Program-made: the position numbers and the translations under genes
The notes under the pieces: model-generated
The model's input: the letters and a program-made list of their open reading frames with translations, nothing else
Told to the model about the DNA's origin: nothing
Database searches by the model: none
Assembly (NCBI GenBank): GCA_022791315.1
Contig: JAAVYW010000053.1
Location: forward strand, 1 to 63,881
Reading direction: 5' to 3'
DNA: 63,881 nt
Origin: Oscillospiraceae bacterium
Lineage (GTDB): Bacteria; Bacillota; Clostridia; Oscillospirales; Ruminococcaceae
Shown: positions 23,638 to 32,862 of the stretch, piece by piece
How positions within the stretch are numbered: position 1 is the stretch's first letter
Layout of the letters: each line of letters begins with the position of its first letter

Positions 23638-25038
23638 CTACTTGAGCCCGTTTACCAGCTCCTTAAAATGTCGCCCCCGCACCTCGAAGTTGGGGTAGAG
23701 GTCAAAGCTGGCGGAGGCAGGGGAGAAGAGCACCACGTCCCCGTCCGTTGCCTGCTCCCTCGCCATCTCCACTGCCTGGGCAAGGTCAGCGGGGTGGAGG
23801 ATGGGCAGGGCAGCCTCGCTGTATTCCGGCAGGCTGCGCACTGTGTCCTCAATTTTCGGGGCGGTGGCCCCCAGGAGAATCAGCAGCTTTACCCTTTCCA
23901 GTATCTTGGGCGCCAGGGGGAGGTAGGGGATTTTCTTGTCGTATCCCCCGGCAATGAGAATCACCTTTTGGTGGAAGGAGTTTAGCCCCGCGATAGTGCG
24001 GGTGGGGCTGGAGGCGATGGAGTCGTTGTACCAGCGCACCCCGTCCAGCTCCCTGGTGAGCTCAATGCGGTGCTCCACCCCGCCGAATTCCCTTGCCACC
24101 TGGGGAATCACCTCGGCCGGCACCATGCCCCACACCGCGGCAATGGCGGCCATGTAGTTCTCCACGTTGTGCCGGCCCGGGATGCGGATATCCTTGCAGG
24201 GCAGAACCCGGGTGACATTGCCGTCCAGCGCCATGCAGATGCAATCGTCCTCTGAGAGGAAAGTGCCCCGCTGGGGCTGGCTTTTCACAGAAAAGCCCCG
24301 GCACTCCCCCCGCACCAGGGGGGTGAGAGAGGCGGTGATTTCGTTGTCCAGGTTCAGCACGCTGCGGGAGAAGGCGTCTTGGTGCAGCAGGATGTTTTTC
24401 TTGGCGTCGATGTACTCCTGCATGTCCCCGTGCACATCCAGGTGGTTGGGGGCGATGTTGGTGAGGACCGATACCGCCGGGCTCTGGCGCATACTCATCA
24501 GCTGGAAGGAGGAGAGCTCCACCACGCAGATGTCCTCCTCCCTTATCTCCTCGATCAGGGGCAGCAGCGCCACACCGATGTTCCCCCCCAGGTACACCTT
24601 GCGCCCGGCGGCTTTCAGCAGCTCGCTGATGATGGTGGTGGTAGTGGTCTTGCCGTCGCTGCCGGTGACTGCCACAATGGGCGCGGGGCAGAGTGCAAAG
24701 AACACCTCCATCTCGCTAGTGACAGCGACACCCCGCCGCCGGTACTCCACAAGCTCCGGGCCCAGATAGCGCACGCCAGGGGCGCGGAAGATAACATCCG
24801 CCTGGATATCCTGCAAGTGCTCGGGGCCCAGTTTCAGGGTGACGCCCAGGGCCTCCAGCTCGTCCCCCAGCGCCCCCAGCTGCTCCCTGGTCTTGCGCTC
24901 GCACACCGTGACTGCTATGCCCTTCCCGGCCAGCAGCTTGATAATGCCGGTGTTGGTGACACCCACCCCCACAAAGGCCACCTTTTTATCCGATAGATAG
25001 TCGAAAAAGTGTCTCACTCTGTCATACATGCGGGTCAT
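23638..25038 (-). CDS. murD: UDP-N-acetylmuramoylalanine--D-glutamate ligase
   Basis: 466 aa. Rossmann-like N-terminal domain (KVAFVGVGVTNTGIIKLL), central ATPase domain with P-loop TGSDGKTTTTT (about residue 125), NIAPNHLDVHGDMQEYIDAKK, and C-terminal domain with YNDSIASSPT and LIAGGYDKKIPY. It adds D-Glu to UDP-MurNAc-L-Ala in the cytoplasm. It stands apart from other mur genes in this window. ATG 25029 is a possible alternative start. Confidence 0.95.
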   Translation of the reverse strand: MTRMYDRVRHFFDYLSDKKVAFVGVGVTNTGIIKLLAGKGIAVTVCERKTREQLGALGDELEALGVTLKLGPEHLQDIQADVIFRAPGVRYLGPELVEYRRRGVAVTSEMEVFFALCPAPIVAVTGSDGKTTTTTIISELLKAAGRKVYLGGNIGVALLPLIEEIREEDICVVELSSFQLMSMRQSPAVSVLTNIAPNHLDVHGDMQEYIDAKKNILLHQDAFSRSVLNLDNEITASLTPLVRGECRGFSVKSQPQRGTFLSEDDCICMALDGNVTRVLPCKDIRIPGRHNVENYMAAIAAVWGMVPAEVIPQVAREFGGVEHRIELTRELDGVRWYNDSIASSPTRTIAGLNSFHQKVILIAGGYDKKIPYLPLAPKILERVKLLILLGATAPKIEDTVRSLPEYSEAALPILHPADLAQAVEMAREQATDGDVVLFSPASASFDLYPNFEVRGRHFKELVNGLK

Positions 25039-25104
25039 ACATCCCTTTCCCTATAGAATCAAAGCATTTTAAACTCTGCGGCCATTACAGGATATCCCGT
25101 CCCG

Positions 25105-25184
25105 CCCCTGTGAGGGCACTGGACAGGGGAAAGCTGCCCGCCCCCCAAAGCCGTTTAGAACCACTGGCACATTGGGGTTCTAAA
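25105..25184. repeat. Two intergenic hairpins upstream of murD
   Basis: CCCCTGT/ACAGGGG (25105-25129) and TTTAGAACC/GGTTCTAAA (25154-25184) lie in the gap between the coiled-coil gene and murD. Either could act as a terminator for the coiled-coil gene, though T-runs are absent. Confidence 0.4.
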
Positions 25185-25277
25185 TAGGCTCCCGGATAGA
25201 GCGAGCAGCCGGGCCGGCCGTGTGCCCGGGGCCAACACCGTTGGGCCCCCCAGGGGACGGAAGCGAAAAGGAACCGA

Positions 25278-26213
25278 TTACGAGGCGTGGATAATGCGGG
25301 ACATCTCGGCCTCCACTTCCTGGATGTTCTTTTCCAGCTTGGCCTGCTCCATGCCATAGCGGATGTTGTAGGAGGAGACGTGGCTAATCATCTTTTCGTT
25401 TTGGTCAATGGCCTCCTCCAGCTTGCGCTGGAAGTCCACAGAATCCTCAAAGAAACCGGGGAAGAAATAGAGGAGATAGTCCTCCACAAAGTCCAGGTCG
25501 CCGGGGTTTTCCCCCCGGCGCTTGGAGATGTCCAGCACTTCCTCCCGGAAGTGGGCGGCATGGTAGCGGATGCTCTCAAAGCAGGTCTCGGCCTCCTGGG
25601 CCCTGGAACGTCCCCCGGCCAGCAGGGAGGCCTCGCCCATCATGTCCTTCTCGCTCCAGCTCTGGCTGGAACGCAGGCACACGGTGCCGTCCTCCAAGCT
25701 GTCCCGCAGGCGTTTGATGGCGGCCACCACGTTGTCCAGCTCCCGCATTTTGGCCTCGCAGTTTTTGGCGTATTCGGTGCAGTATTTGATTTTGTTGCGC
25801 AGGGTGGGGTCGTTTTTCACCATCATAGCCAGCTTTTCCTTCACCAGCGCGTCCCGCTCCTGCTGCAAAATTTCCAGCTCCCGCAGGATGCCTTGGAGGT
25901 CGGAGAGCTGGCGCTCGGATTCCTCCAAATTGGAGAGGCAGTTTTCCAGCGACTGCTTGGTCTCGTTGTAGAGGTCGTCGCATTCGGCAATGCTGTCGCC
26001 GCCGGTGATGCGGGTTAAAAAGCCCTTGAAGTTTTTGGCGTGCACCTTTTCATATTCTTCCTCCGCCTTTGCAAAGGCGTCTTCCAGGTCGCCCCGCTGC
26101 TCCTTGAGCTTTTGGATTTTCACTTCCAGTTCCTTGGCCAGCCGCTGGGCCTTTTCCCGTTTGTCCAGCTTCTCCTCCATGTCCATTATATGCCGGTTCA
26201 GTTCTTCATACAT
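25278..26213 (-). CDS. Coiled-coil protein of unknown function
   Basis: 311 aa, no signal peptide or membrane helix. Residues 1-60 and 80-170 are long heptad-type coiled coils (MEEKLDKREKAQRLAKELE, ...LSNLEESERQLSDLQGI). Residues about 190-260 look globular (SQSWSEKDMMGEASLLAGGR) and may bind a partner. The last 40 residues are again helical. The even charge pattern suggests a cytoplasmic scaffold. Not recognised as any named family; lies between glyQS and murD on the same strand. Confidence 0.75.
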   Translation of the reverse strand: MYEELNRHIMDMEEKLDKREKAQRLAKELEVKIQKLKEQRGDLEDAFAKAEEEYEKVHAKNFKGFLTRITGGDSIAECDDLYNETKQSLENCLSNLEESERQLSDLQGILRELEILQQERDALVKEKLAMMVKNDPTLRNKIKYCTEYAKNCEAKMRELDNVVAAIKRLRDSLEDGTVCLRSSQSWSEKDMMGEASLLAGGRSRAQEAETCFESIRYHAAHFREEVLDISKRRGENPGDLDFVEDYLLYFFPGFFEDSVDFQRKLEEAIDQNEKMISHVSSYNIRYGMEQAKLEKNIQEVEAEMSRIIHAS

Positions 26214-26279
26214 GGGCGCTCCCGTCTCCTTTCTCTAGTCTTGCCTCCCGATACAGGGAGTCCCCGGCGGGCCCGGGGC

Positions 26280-27686
26280 TTAATAGCGCACCTTTTCCGC
26301 GATAAAATCGGTGAGCCGGTCGATGGCGATGCGCTCCTGCTCCATGGTATCCCGGTCCCGCACAGTGACGCAGCCGTCGTTCTCGCTGTCAAAGTCATAG
26401 GTGATGCAAAGCGGCGTGCCGATTTCGTCCTGGCGGCGGTAGCGCTTGCCGATGGAGCCGGCCTCGTCGAAGTCGCACATAAAGGACTTGGAGAGGGTCT
26501 CAAACACCTTGCCCGCCGGCTCGGAGAGCTTCTTGGACAGGGGGAGCACACAGGCCTTGAAGGGGGCCAGCGCAGGGTGCAGGTGCAGCACCACCCGGGA
26601 GTCCTTCTCCGAGAGCACCTCTTCGTCGTAAGCGTCGATGAGGAAGGCCAGGGCCACACGGTCGGCGCCCAGGGAGGGCTCGATGACATAGGGGATGTAT
26701 TTCTCCTCGGTTTCCGGGTCAAAGTACTCCATGGTTTCCCCGGAGTGTTTCTGGTGGGCTTTCAGGTCGTAGTCGGTGCGGTCGGCGATGCCCCACAGCT
26801 CGCCCCAGCCAAAGGGGAAGAGGAATTCAAAGTCGGTGGTGGCGTTGGAGTAGTGGCTCAACTCCTCCTTTTCATGGTCCCGCAGGCGCAGGTTTTCCTC
26901 CCGCATCCCCAAGGAGAGCAGCCAGCGGCGGCAGGTCTCCCGCCAGTAGGAGAACCACTCCAGGTCGGTGCCGGGCCGGCAGAAGAACTCCAGCTCCATC
27001 TGCTCAAATTCCCTGGTACGGAAGGTGAAGTTCCCCGGCGTAATCTCGTTGCGGAAGGTCTTGCCAATCTGGGCCACGCCAAAGGGGATTTTTTTGCGTG
27101 TGGTGCGCTGGATGTTTTTGAAATTAACAAAGATGCCCTGGGCTGTCTCAGGCCGCAGGTAGAGCTCGGAAGCGCTCTCCTCGGTGACGCCCTGGAAGGT
27201 CTTGAACATCATGTTGAATTTGCGGATGGGGGTAAAATCCGATTTCCCGCAGCCGGGGCAGGGGACCTTGTGCTGGGCAATGTAATCCGAGAGTTCCTCG
27301 TTGGAGAGGGCCTCCACCGTCATCTGGATGCCGTGCTCTGTGTTGTAGTCCTCCACCAGCTTGTCGGCCCGGTGGCGCATCTTGCAGGAGCGGCAGTCAA
27401 TGAGAGGGTCGTTAAAGTTCACCACATGCCCCGAGGCCACCCACACCTGGGGGTTCATCAAAATGGCGCTGTCCAGCCCCACGTTGTAGGGGGATTCCTG
27501 CACGAATTTTTTCAGCCAGGCTTTTTTCACATTGTTTTTAAATTCCACGCCCAAGGGGCCGTAATCCCATGTGTTGGAGAGGCCGCCGTAAATCTCGCTG
27601 CCCGCATATACAAATCCTCTGTTTTTGCACAGGGCCACAATTTTTTCCATTGTCTTTTCGCTGTTCTTCATCTTGTTTTTAACCAT
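26280..27686 (-). CDS. glyQS: Glycyl-tRNA synthetase, alpha2 type
   Basis: 468 aa. Class II signatures: motif 2 region [17 protein letters not shown], motif 3 [13 protein letters not shown], and an N-terminal [15 protein letters not shown] segment specific to the dimeric GlyRS of Archaea, eukaryotes and many Gram-positives. [12 protein letters not shown] / CPGCGKSDF pair of Cys pairs (about 98-160) suggests a zinc-binding insertion. C-terminal anticodon domain begins near residue 370. Several Met codons lie near the N-terminus (27686, 27671), so the exact start is open. No T-box leader is seen. Confidence 0.96.
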   Translation of the reverse strand: MVKNKMKNSEKTMEKIVALCKNRGFVYAGSEIYGGLSNTWDYGPLGVEFKNNVKKAWLKKFVQESPYNVGLDSAILMNPQVWVASGHVVNFNDPLIDCRSCKMRHRADKLVEDYNTEHGIQMTVEALSNEELSDYIAQHKVPCPGCGKSDFTPIRKFNMMFKTFQGVTEESASELYLRPETAQGIFVNFKNIQRTTRKKIPFGVAQIGKTFRNEITPGNFTFRTREFEQMELEFFCRPGTDLEWFSYWRETCRRWLLSLGMREENLRLRDHEKEELSHYSNATTDFEFLFPFGWGELWGIADRTDYDLKAHQKHSGETMEYFDPETEEKYIPYVIEPSLGADRVALAFLIDAYDEEVLSEKDSRVVLHLHPALAPFKACVLPLSKKLSEPAGKVFETLSKSFMCDFDEAGSIGKRYRRQDEIGTPLCITYDFDSENDGCVTVRDRDTMEQERIAIDRLTDFIAEKVRY

Positions 27687-27747
27687 TCCTTTCCGGAGCT
27701 GTCACCGGCCCGGACCATTCAGCCGGTACATATATAGATTCGATTCT

Positions 27748-27776
27748 ATTATAGCGCGAACCGGGATGGAACACAA
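27748..27776 (-). promoter_or_regulatory. Promoter of glyQS
   Basis: Complement: TTGTGT (27771-27776), 17-bp spacer, TATAAT (27748-27753), about 60 bases before the coding region. Confidence 0.65.
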
Positions 27777-27839
27777 GGAGGAAAAGGGAGGATTTTGAAA
27801 TTTTGGCGGGAGAAAATCCGCTTTCCCAGGGGGGAACAT

Positions 27840-27880
27840 AAGCCCAGGGCCATTCCCCGCTGGGGAATGGCCCTGGGCTT
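27840..27880. terminator. Perfect 19-bp hairpin after the S8 lipoprotein gene
   Basis: AAGCCCAGGGCCATTCCCC paired with its exact complement around a GCT loop, 16 bases past the end of the complement-strand S8 gene. No strong T-run, but the stem is very stable. Confidence 0.65.
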
Positions 27881-27896
27881 GCAGAAGAGGCAGCAG

Positions 27897-29111
27897 CTAC
27901 TCCACTGTGGCCTGCACCAGCTCGATAAAGGCGGGTGGGTCAATCATATGGCAGCCCCGGCCGTCCACCCAGGCGGATTGGAGGAGCAACTCCTTCATGG
28001 CCTCGGCGTCCAGTTCCGGATTTATCTGCCAGCCTAAAGCCAGCACCCCGGCCACATAGGGGACGGACCAGCTCACGCCGCCCTCGCCCCAATAGGTGTA
28101 GATGTAGTTCCCCTTGGTATATTCCTGGGCAGTGGTCCGGAAGCAGGCGGGGGCAAATACCATGTCTTCCCGGTTTGGCACAGTGCTGAGCGGCGTCCCG
28201 GGCCGGTATTTCTGGACGTTGTCGCTGGGGCCTCCCATGCAGTAGGACAAGCCCACAAAACCGGTTTTGGCATTGCGGACATCAATCACCAGAATCCCGG
28301 CCTCCTCCGCAGCGGCTACGGCCTCGACCCACTGGTCGCTATTGGTGTATCCGCCGCCGCCCGGCCACCGTTCCGGCGCGGCGGACACGGACACCACCCG
28401 GATTTTCTCCCCCTCCGGCAGGGCCTCGTTCTGTTCCACAATCCAGTTCAGGCAGTCCGCATAATAGGCTGCGTCCAGTTCCCAGGAGGGGGCCGCCGCG
28501 TAGTAGACCTTTGCCCCCGGCGCCACGCCGAGGGTCTCTCCCGCCAGGATGCTCAGCACCGCCGGGCCGTGCATGGAGCCCCGCTCCCCGGTATTGCAGC
28601 CGGAGTCGTAGTAGTCTGCAAGGCAGCCCGCGTATTCCGGGTGGTCGGGCAGCAGGTTCTGGTCGATGATGGCCACATTTACACCCGCCCCGGTGATTCC
28701 CTGCTCGTGGAGGCCCCGCACGCCCAGCCCAGGATTTTTCCCCTCCTCCAGAAGCTGATCCGCCAGCTCCTGGGAGCCCTCAAAGATGAGGTTGCTCTCA
28801 TAGCGGTAGGTGTGGAGGTCGTCCGGGTCAAAGAACTCCTTGCCGATAAGGTAGGGCGTGACAAAGTCCCAATCGGGGAGCTTCAGGAACACCTCGTCAT
28901 AGGGCTTAAGCGGCGCAGTGCCCTCAGGAAGCCGCAGGAATTCCTCCTCCGGCGGCGCTTCCGGAACATCCGGCTCCTCGAAAGGCGCAGGCTCCTCCTG
29001 CTTCACAGCATCCTCCGGCAGCTCCGAAGGCTCCTGCCGCCCTGCGCAAGCGGATAACAGCATCGGCATCATACAGAAGGCCAGCAGTGCTGCCGGCACG
29101 CGTTTGCTCAT
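27897..29111 (-). CDS. S8-family (subtilisin-like) lipoprotein
   Basis: 404 aa. Signal peptide with lipobox LLSAC near residue 21, then a Pro/Glu-rich linker (about 25-65). The protease-like domain shows the Asp site GVNVAIIDQNLL, the His site GSMHGPAVLSIL and the Ser site GVSWSVPYVAG, aligned with the usual D-T/S-G, H-G-T and GTSMAxPH. The triad residues seem kept although the surrounding motifs are unorthodox, so activity is uncertain. Anchored outside the cell by its lipid. It has its own promoter. Possible roles are surface protein processing or a pseudo-protease; not assigned. Confidence 0.8.
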   Translation of the reverse strand: MSKRVPAALLAFCMMPMLLSACAGRQEPSELPEDAVKQEEPAPFEEPDVPEAPPEEEFLRLPEGTAPLKPYDEVFLKLPDWDFVTPYLIGKEFFDPDDLHTYRYESNLIFEGSQELADQLLEEGKNPGLGVRGLHEQGITGAGVNVAIIDQNLLPDHPEYAGCLADYYDSGCNTGERGSMHGPAVLSILAGETLGVAPGAKVYYAAAPSWELDAAYYADCLNWIVEQNEALPEGEKIRVVSVSAAPERWPGGGGYTNSDQWVEAVAAAEEAGILVIDVRNAKTGFVGLSYCMGGPSDNVQKYRPGTPLSTVPNREDMVFAPACFRTTAQEYTKGNYIYTYWGEGGVSWSVPYVAGVLALGWQINPELDAEAMKELLLQSAWVDGRGCHMIDPPAFIELVQATVE

Positions 29112-29143
29112 CTTGAGTCCTCCCTTGACTTATTTTAATGATA

Positions 29144-29172
29144 AGTATAACACAGGCTCCTTGAATGTACAA
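29144..29172 (-). promoter_or_regulatory. Promoter of the S8 lipoprotein gene
   Basis: Complement: TTGTAC (29167-29172), 17-bp spacer, TATACT (29144-29149), then GGGAGGA before the ATG at 29111. Confidence 0.7.
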
Positions 29173-29247
29173 GGGCGCTATGGAAAAACGGATTTGGGAA
29201 AAGGGCAGTTTTTTAGAATTTTAGGGGGAGAAAATCGGAAAAACCCA

Positions 29248-29276
29248 TTGACAAACGGGAAAAGTTTGGGTATAAT
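29248..29276 (+). promoter_or_regulatory. Promoter of the tRNA-Pro/tRNA-Leu operon
   Basis: TTGACA (29248-29253), 17-bp spacer, TATAAT (29271-29276): perfect consensus, as usual for stable RNA. Confidence 0.9.
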
Positions 29277-29332
29277 AATCCAGCAGACAAGAGGTTGCCT
29301 GCTTTCCCGGTGAACCCTATGCCGGCCCGTAT

Positions 29333-29409
29333 CGGGACGTGGCGAAGTTTGGTATCGCGCCTGGTTTGGGACCAGGATGCCGCAGGTTCGAGTCCTGTCG
29401 TCCCGACCA
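29333..29409 (+). tRNA. tRNA-Pro (anticodon TGG), CCA encoded
   Basis: Acceptor CGGGACG/CGTCCCG, anticodon loop TTTGGGA, T-loop TTCGAGT, encoded CCA ending at 29409. It shares a promoter and terminator with tRNA-Leu. Confidence 0.96.
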
Positions 29410-29443
29410 TTATCATTTTTTCACCGGGTTCTCCTCTTTCCAT

Positions 29444-29530
29444 GCGCGAGTGGTGGAATTGGCAGACTCGCTAGATTCAGGTTCTAGTGTGCATTAGCAC
29501 GTGCGGGTTCAAGTCCCGCCTCGCGCACCA
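29444..29530 (+). tRNA. tRNA-Leu (anticodon CAG), CCA encoded
   Basis: Acceptor GCGCGAG/CTCGCGC, anticodon loop with CAG, long variable arm (TGTGCATTAGCAC region) typical of class II tRNA-Leu, T-loop TTCAAGT, encoded CCA at 29528-29530. Confidence 0.96.
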
Positions 29531-29534
29531 TAGG

Positions 29535-29571
29535 AAAACACCCCAGACTTACAAGGTCTGGGGTGTTTTTT
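29535..29571 (+). terminator. Rho-independent terminator of the tRNA operon
   Basis: AAAACACCCCAGAC / GTCTGGGGTGTTTT with a T6 tail directly after tRNA-Leu. Confidence 0.95.
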
Positions 29572-29702
29572 CTTTGTTTATGCGGCTCCGCAGGCATTTG
29601 GGGGCTTGGGAAAAGTGCATCAGGTTTTTTGCTTTTTCCCCTTTATCAGCACTTTTCCCTTTCAATGCTAACGGCAGCGCTAACAAAAATATCGGTTCGG
29701 GC

Positions 29703-31172
29703 CTATCTCCCGCCTCTTGCCCCGAAGGATTTCCGCCAGGAGATGGGGGCGCAGAGCATCAGGAGCGGGAAAATTTCCAGCCGCCCCAGCAGCATGTTCA
29801 GGCACAGCACCACCTTGGAAAGGGGACTGAAATCGGCATAGCCACCCATGGGGCCCGCCACCCCGAAGCCGGGGCCGATGTTGTTGAGGCAGGCCACCAC
29901 CGAAGAGATAGTGGTCTCCAGCCCGAAGTTGTTCAGGGATACTGCCAAAACGGAACCCACCAGGATAACCGAGTAGGCGGTCATATAGAACCAGATGCCG
30001 CTCAGGGTGTCGTTGTCCACCACCTTGCCGTCCAGCTTGATGATGGAGACGGTCTTGGGGCTCACGGTGCGCCGGTGCTCCCGCTTCATGGCCTTGAGCA
30101 TCAGCAGCACCCTTGACACCTTGATGCCCCCGCCGGTGGAGCCTGCGCAGGCACCCACCACCATCAGCATCAGCAGGATTGCCTTGGAAAATTCCGGCCA
30201 GAGGTCAAAGTTGGTGGTGGCAAAACCCGTGGTAGTCATGATAGAGGAGACCTGGAACGCTGCGTGCCGCAGAGACTCTCCCACCCCGCTGTATTGGGGC
30301 AGGATGTTCACAGTAATCAGCGCGGTGGAAATCACCAGGATAGCCACATATATCCGTAGCTCGGCGCTTTTCAGCGCCTGGAGCGGCTTCCTGGCCAGGA
30401 ATAAGTAATATACCCCGAAGTTCACGCCAAAGAGCGCCATGAACACTGTCACCACCACTTGGAGATAGGGGCTGTAACCCGCAATACTGTCAGCCTTGAT
30501 GCCGAAGCCGCCGGTGCCCGCTGTGCCAAAGGCGGTGGTGATGTTGTCAAAGAGGGGCATCCCCCCCAGCGCTTGGAGCAGGATTTGCAGCAGGGTCAGC
30601 CCGCAGTAGATGCCGTAGAGAATCATGGCGGATTTCTGCACCTTGGGCACCAGCTTTGCCACCTCCGGCCCGGGGCTCTCGGCCCGCATCAGGTACATGG
30701 ACTGCCCCTTGCCCTTTGTCATGGGGTGCAGCGCCAGCAAAAACACCAGCACTCCCATGCCCCCCAGCCAGTGGGTGAAGCTGCGCCAGTAGAGCAGCCC
30801 CCTGGGCAGCGCCTCCACATCGGTGAGGATGCTGGCCCCTGTGGTGGTAAAGCCCGAGATGGTCTCAAATACACAGTCGAGAAAATTGGGAATGGCCCCG
30901 TCTAGGAAAAAGGGGAGCGCCCCGAAGAGGGAGATGACAATCCAGGCCAGCCCCACCGAGACAAAGCCCTCTCTGGCGTAGTAATTTTTCTTCCCGGCCT
31001 TTGGCAGCAGGAGCAGCAGCCCCGCCACCGCTGTCACCGCCGCGCTGATGAGGATTGCCAGCGCCGTGCGGAACTCCCGGTAAAACAGGCTGACCCCCAC
31101 CGCCGGCACCAGCACCGCCGCCTCCACGCAGAGGATGCGCCCGATGACGTTCCCGATAAATTTATAGTTCAT
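29703..31172 (-). CDS. trkH: Potassium uptake protein TrkH (membrane subunit)
   Basis: 489 aa with about ten membrane helices. The four selectivity-filter P-loops are recognisable: SGFTTTGASIL, TAGTGGFGI, MTTTGFATTN and NNIGPGFG. TrkH forms the K+ channel-like pore and is gated by the NAD/ATP-binding TrkA subunit, whose gene is 143 bases upstream on the same strand. The N-terminus carries two extra helices. Regulated through TrkA ligands. Confidence 0.95.
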   Translation of the reverse strand: MNYKFIGNVIGRILCVEAAVLVPAVGVSLFYREFRTALAILISAAVTAVAGLLLLLPKAGKKNYYAREGFVSVGLAWIVISLFGALPFFLDGAIPNFLDCVFETISGFTTTGASILTDVEALPRGLLYWRSFTHWLGGMGVLVFLLALHPMTKGKGQSMYLMRAESPGPEVAKLVPKVQKSAMILYGIYCGLTLLQILLQALGGMPLFDNITTAFGTAGTGGFGIKADSIAGYSPYLQVVVTVFMALFGVNFGVYYLFLARKPLQALKSAELRIYVAILVISTALITVNILPQYSGVGESLRHAAFQVSSIMTTTGFATTNFDLWPEFSKAILLMLMVVGACAGSTGGGIKVSRVLLMLKAMKREHRRTVSPKTVSIIKLDGKVVDNDTLSGIWFYMTAYSVILVGSVLAVSLNNFGLETTISSVVACLNNIGPGFGVAGPMGGYADFSPLSKVVLCLNMLLGRLEIFPLLMLCAPISWRKSFGARGGR

Positions 31173-31315
31173 GTCCCCGTTAACCCCCTTAGGGCCTGTT
31201 TATCACCTCTTGGCGCACCGTCTAAGTGTGTCCGTTCCCGTCCAAAACGCCGGAAATCCAGGGAAGATGGAAAAACACAGTTATCCGGGCGCACCTCGGG
31301 ATATTAAGCAGGCTC

Positions 31316-32677
31316 CTACGCAAAGATGGAATTGAGCTCTGCGTACATCCGGTCTGCCGTTGTCACCAGGATGACGCTGTCCCCCTTTTGGATGAAGTCG
31401 TCGCCGTTTGGGATAATCACTTTCCCGCCCCGGGTGATACAGGCCAGCAGCACGCCGGGCTTGAGCTTCATCTCCCGCAGGGGCACCCCCAGGTTTTTGG
31501 TCTCCTCTGTCACGGCAAATTCCAGCGCCTCCACCTGGTCGTTGACAATCCGGTGCAGGGCCACCAGGCCGGAATCCTCCTCCGTGTTCCCCAGCGCCCG
31601 CACATAGCGCACAATGTTGTGGCACACCAGGTCTTTGGGGCTCACGGTGCTCTCCACGCCCATCTTCTGGGCCAGTTCCCCGTACTCCATCCGGTTGATT
31701 TTGGTGATGGTCTTATAGACCCCCATGTTCTGCCCGTAGAGGGAGAGGATAATATTCTGCTCGTCGATGTCGGTGAGAGTCACCAGCGCGTCGGCCTGGG
31801 CCAGGCCCTCGCTCATCATCACGCCGGGCTGGGCGCCGTCGGCGTTCACCACAGTGGCCTTGGGCAGTATCTCGGCCAGATGGTCGGCCCGCTTGGGGTC
31901 AATTTCGATGATTTTTACCTTGGCCCCCTCCTCCAGCAGCGCCGCCGCCAGGTAATAGGCGATACGGCTGCCCCCTAAGAGCACCACGTTTTTAATTTTC
32001 CGGTCGGCCAAATCCAGCCGGCGGGTGAGCACCCCCAGGTTGCGGGAGGCGCCGGTGACAAAGATGTCGTCCCCGGCCTGGAGCCGGAACGCACCGGTGG
32101 GGATAAACACCTCCCCCTCCCGCTCCACAGCGCACACCAGCACCTGCACTTTGGTGAGATGGGCCAGCTCGTGGAGGTATTTCCCGCACAGGGGGCTCTT
32201 GTCGGTGAGCTTGATTTCAATGATTTCCACCCGCCCCTTGGCAAAGGTGTCCCGCTTTAAAGCGGCGGGGAAGCGCAGCAGGTTTAGGATTTCCATGGCC
32301 GCTGCCTGCTCCGGGTTGATAGTCATGGAGAGGCCCAGGTCCTCTTTTAAGAACACCAGCTGGTCGTTGTACTCCGGGTCGCGCACCCGGGCGATGGTGC
32401 GCTTGACGCCCAAACGCCGGGCCAAAATGCAGCACAGGATATTCACTTCGTCCGCCGACGTGGCGGAAATCATCAGGTCGGATTCCCCCACCCCGGCCTC
32501 CCGCTGCACCGAAAGGCTGGTGCCGCTGCCGTGTACGCCCATCACGTCGTATTGGTCCACAGATTCCTTGAGCACCTTCAAATCCTTGTCAATGATAACA
32601 ATGTCGTGCCCTTCCTTGGAGAGCTGCTCGGTCAGGGTCACGCCCACCTTGCCGTCGCCCACAATCACGATTTTCAT
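31316..32677 (-). CDS. trkA: Trk potassium transport NAD-binding regulatory protein
   Basis: 453 aa, two tandem RCK units. First RCK_N MKIVIVGDGKVGVTLTEQL with acidic end of beta-2 (VIIDKDLKVL), then RCK_C (about 140-220); second RCK_N (VVLLGGSRIAYYLAAAL) and second RCK_C ending near 450. It binds NAD(H)/nucleotides and gates TrkH. Transcribed from a sigma-A promoter at 32748-32775 together with trkH. Confidence 0.95.
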   Translation of the reverse strand: MKIVIVGDGKVGVTLTEQLSKEGHDIVIIDKDLKVLKESVDQYDVMGVHGSGTSLSVQREAGVGESDLMISATSADEVNILCCILARRLGVKRTIARVRDPEYNDQLVFLKEDLGLSMTINPEQAAAMEILNLLRFPAALKRDTFAKGRVEIIEIKLTDKSPLCGKYLHELAHLTKVQVLVCAVEREGEVFIPTGAFRLQAGDDIFVTGASRNLGVLTRRLDLADRKIKNVVLLGGSRIAYYLAAALLEEGAKVKIIEIDPKRADHLAEILPKATVVNADGAQPGVMMSEGLAQADALVTLTDIDEQNIILSLYGQNMGVYKTITKINRMEYGELAQKMGVESTVSPKDLVCHNIVRYVRALGNTEEDSGLVALHRIVNDQVEALEFAVTEETKNLGVPLREMKLKPGVLLACITRGGKVIIPNGDDFIQKGDSVILVTTADRMYAELNSIFA

Positions 32678-32747
32678 AGCTTTTCCCTCTATTTTCCTCT
32701 ATGTAACAGTCCTTGACATTTTCTTAACACGTTCTGGTCTGTGTACT

Positions 32748-32775
32748 ATATTATCACATTCCCTTGGAATTACAA
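32748..32775 (-). promoter_or_regulatory. Promoter of trkA-trkH
   Basis: Complement: TTGTAA (32770-32775), 16-bp spacer, TAATAT (32748-32753). Confidence 0.6.
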
Positions 32776-32862
32776 GAGGCAGGCAAAAATTCTGTTTGCA
32801 GGCGCTCCCAAGCGTGGGCCTGTGGGGGCGGCGCCCCGCGCCGCCTGCCCTGCTAACAGCCC

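Noticed and set aside
26040-27737. Long + strand open frame of 565 codons opposite glyQS
   Set aside because: Shadow of the glycyl-tRNA synthetase codon bias; His/Gly/Val-rich nonsense composition.
27687-27896. T-box riboswitch before glyQS
   Set aside because: The leader is only about 60 bases from the promoter and has no T-box sequence or specifier stem.
29213-29443. Complement frame with a VGTTGLEPA start over the tRNA-Pro gene
   Set aside because: This is the well-known spurious protein read from the antisense of tRNA-Pro; the tRNA is unmistakable on the + strand.
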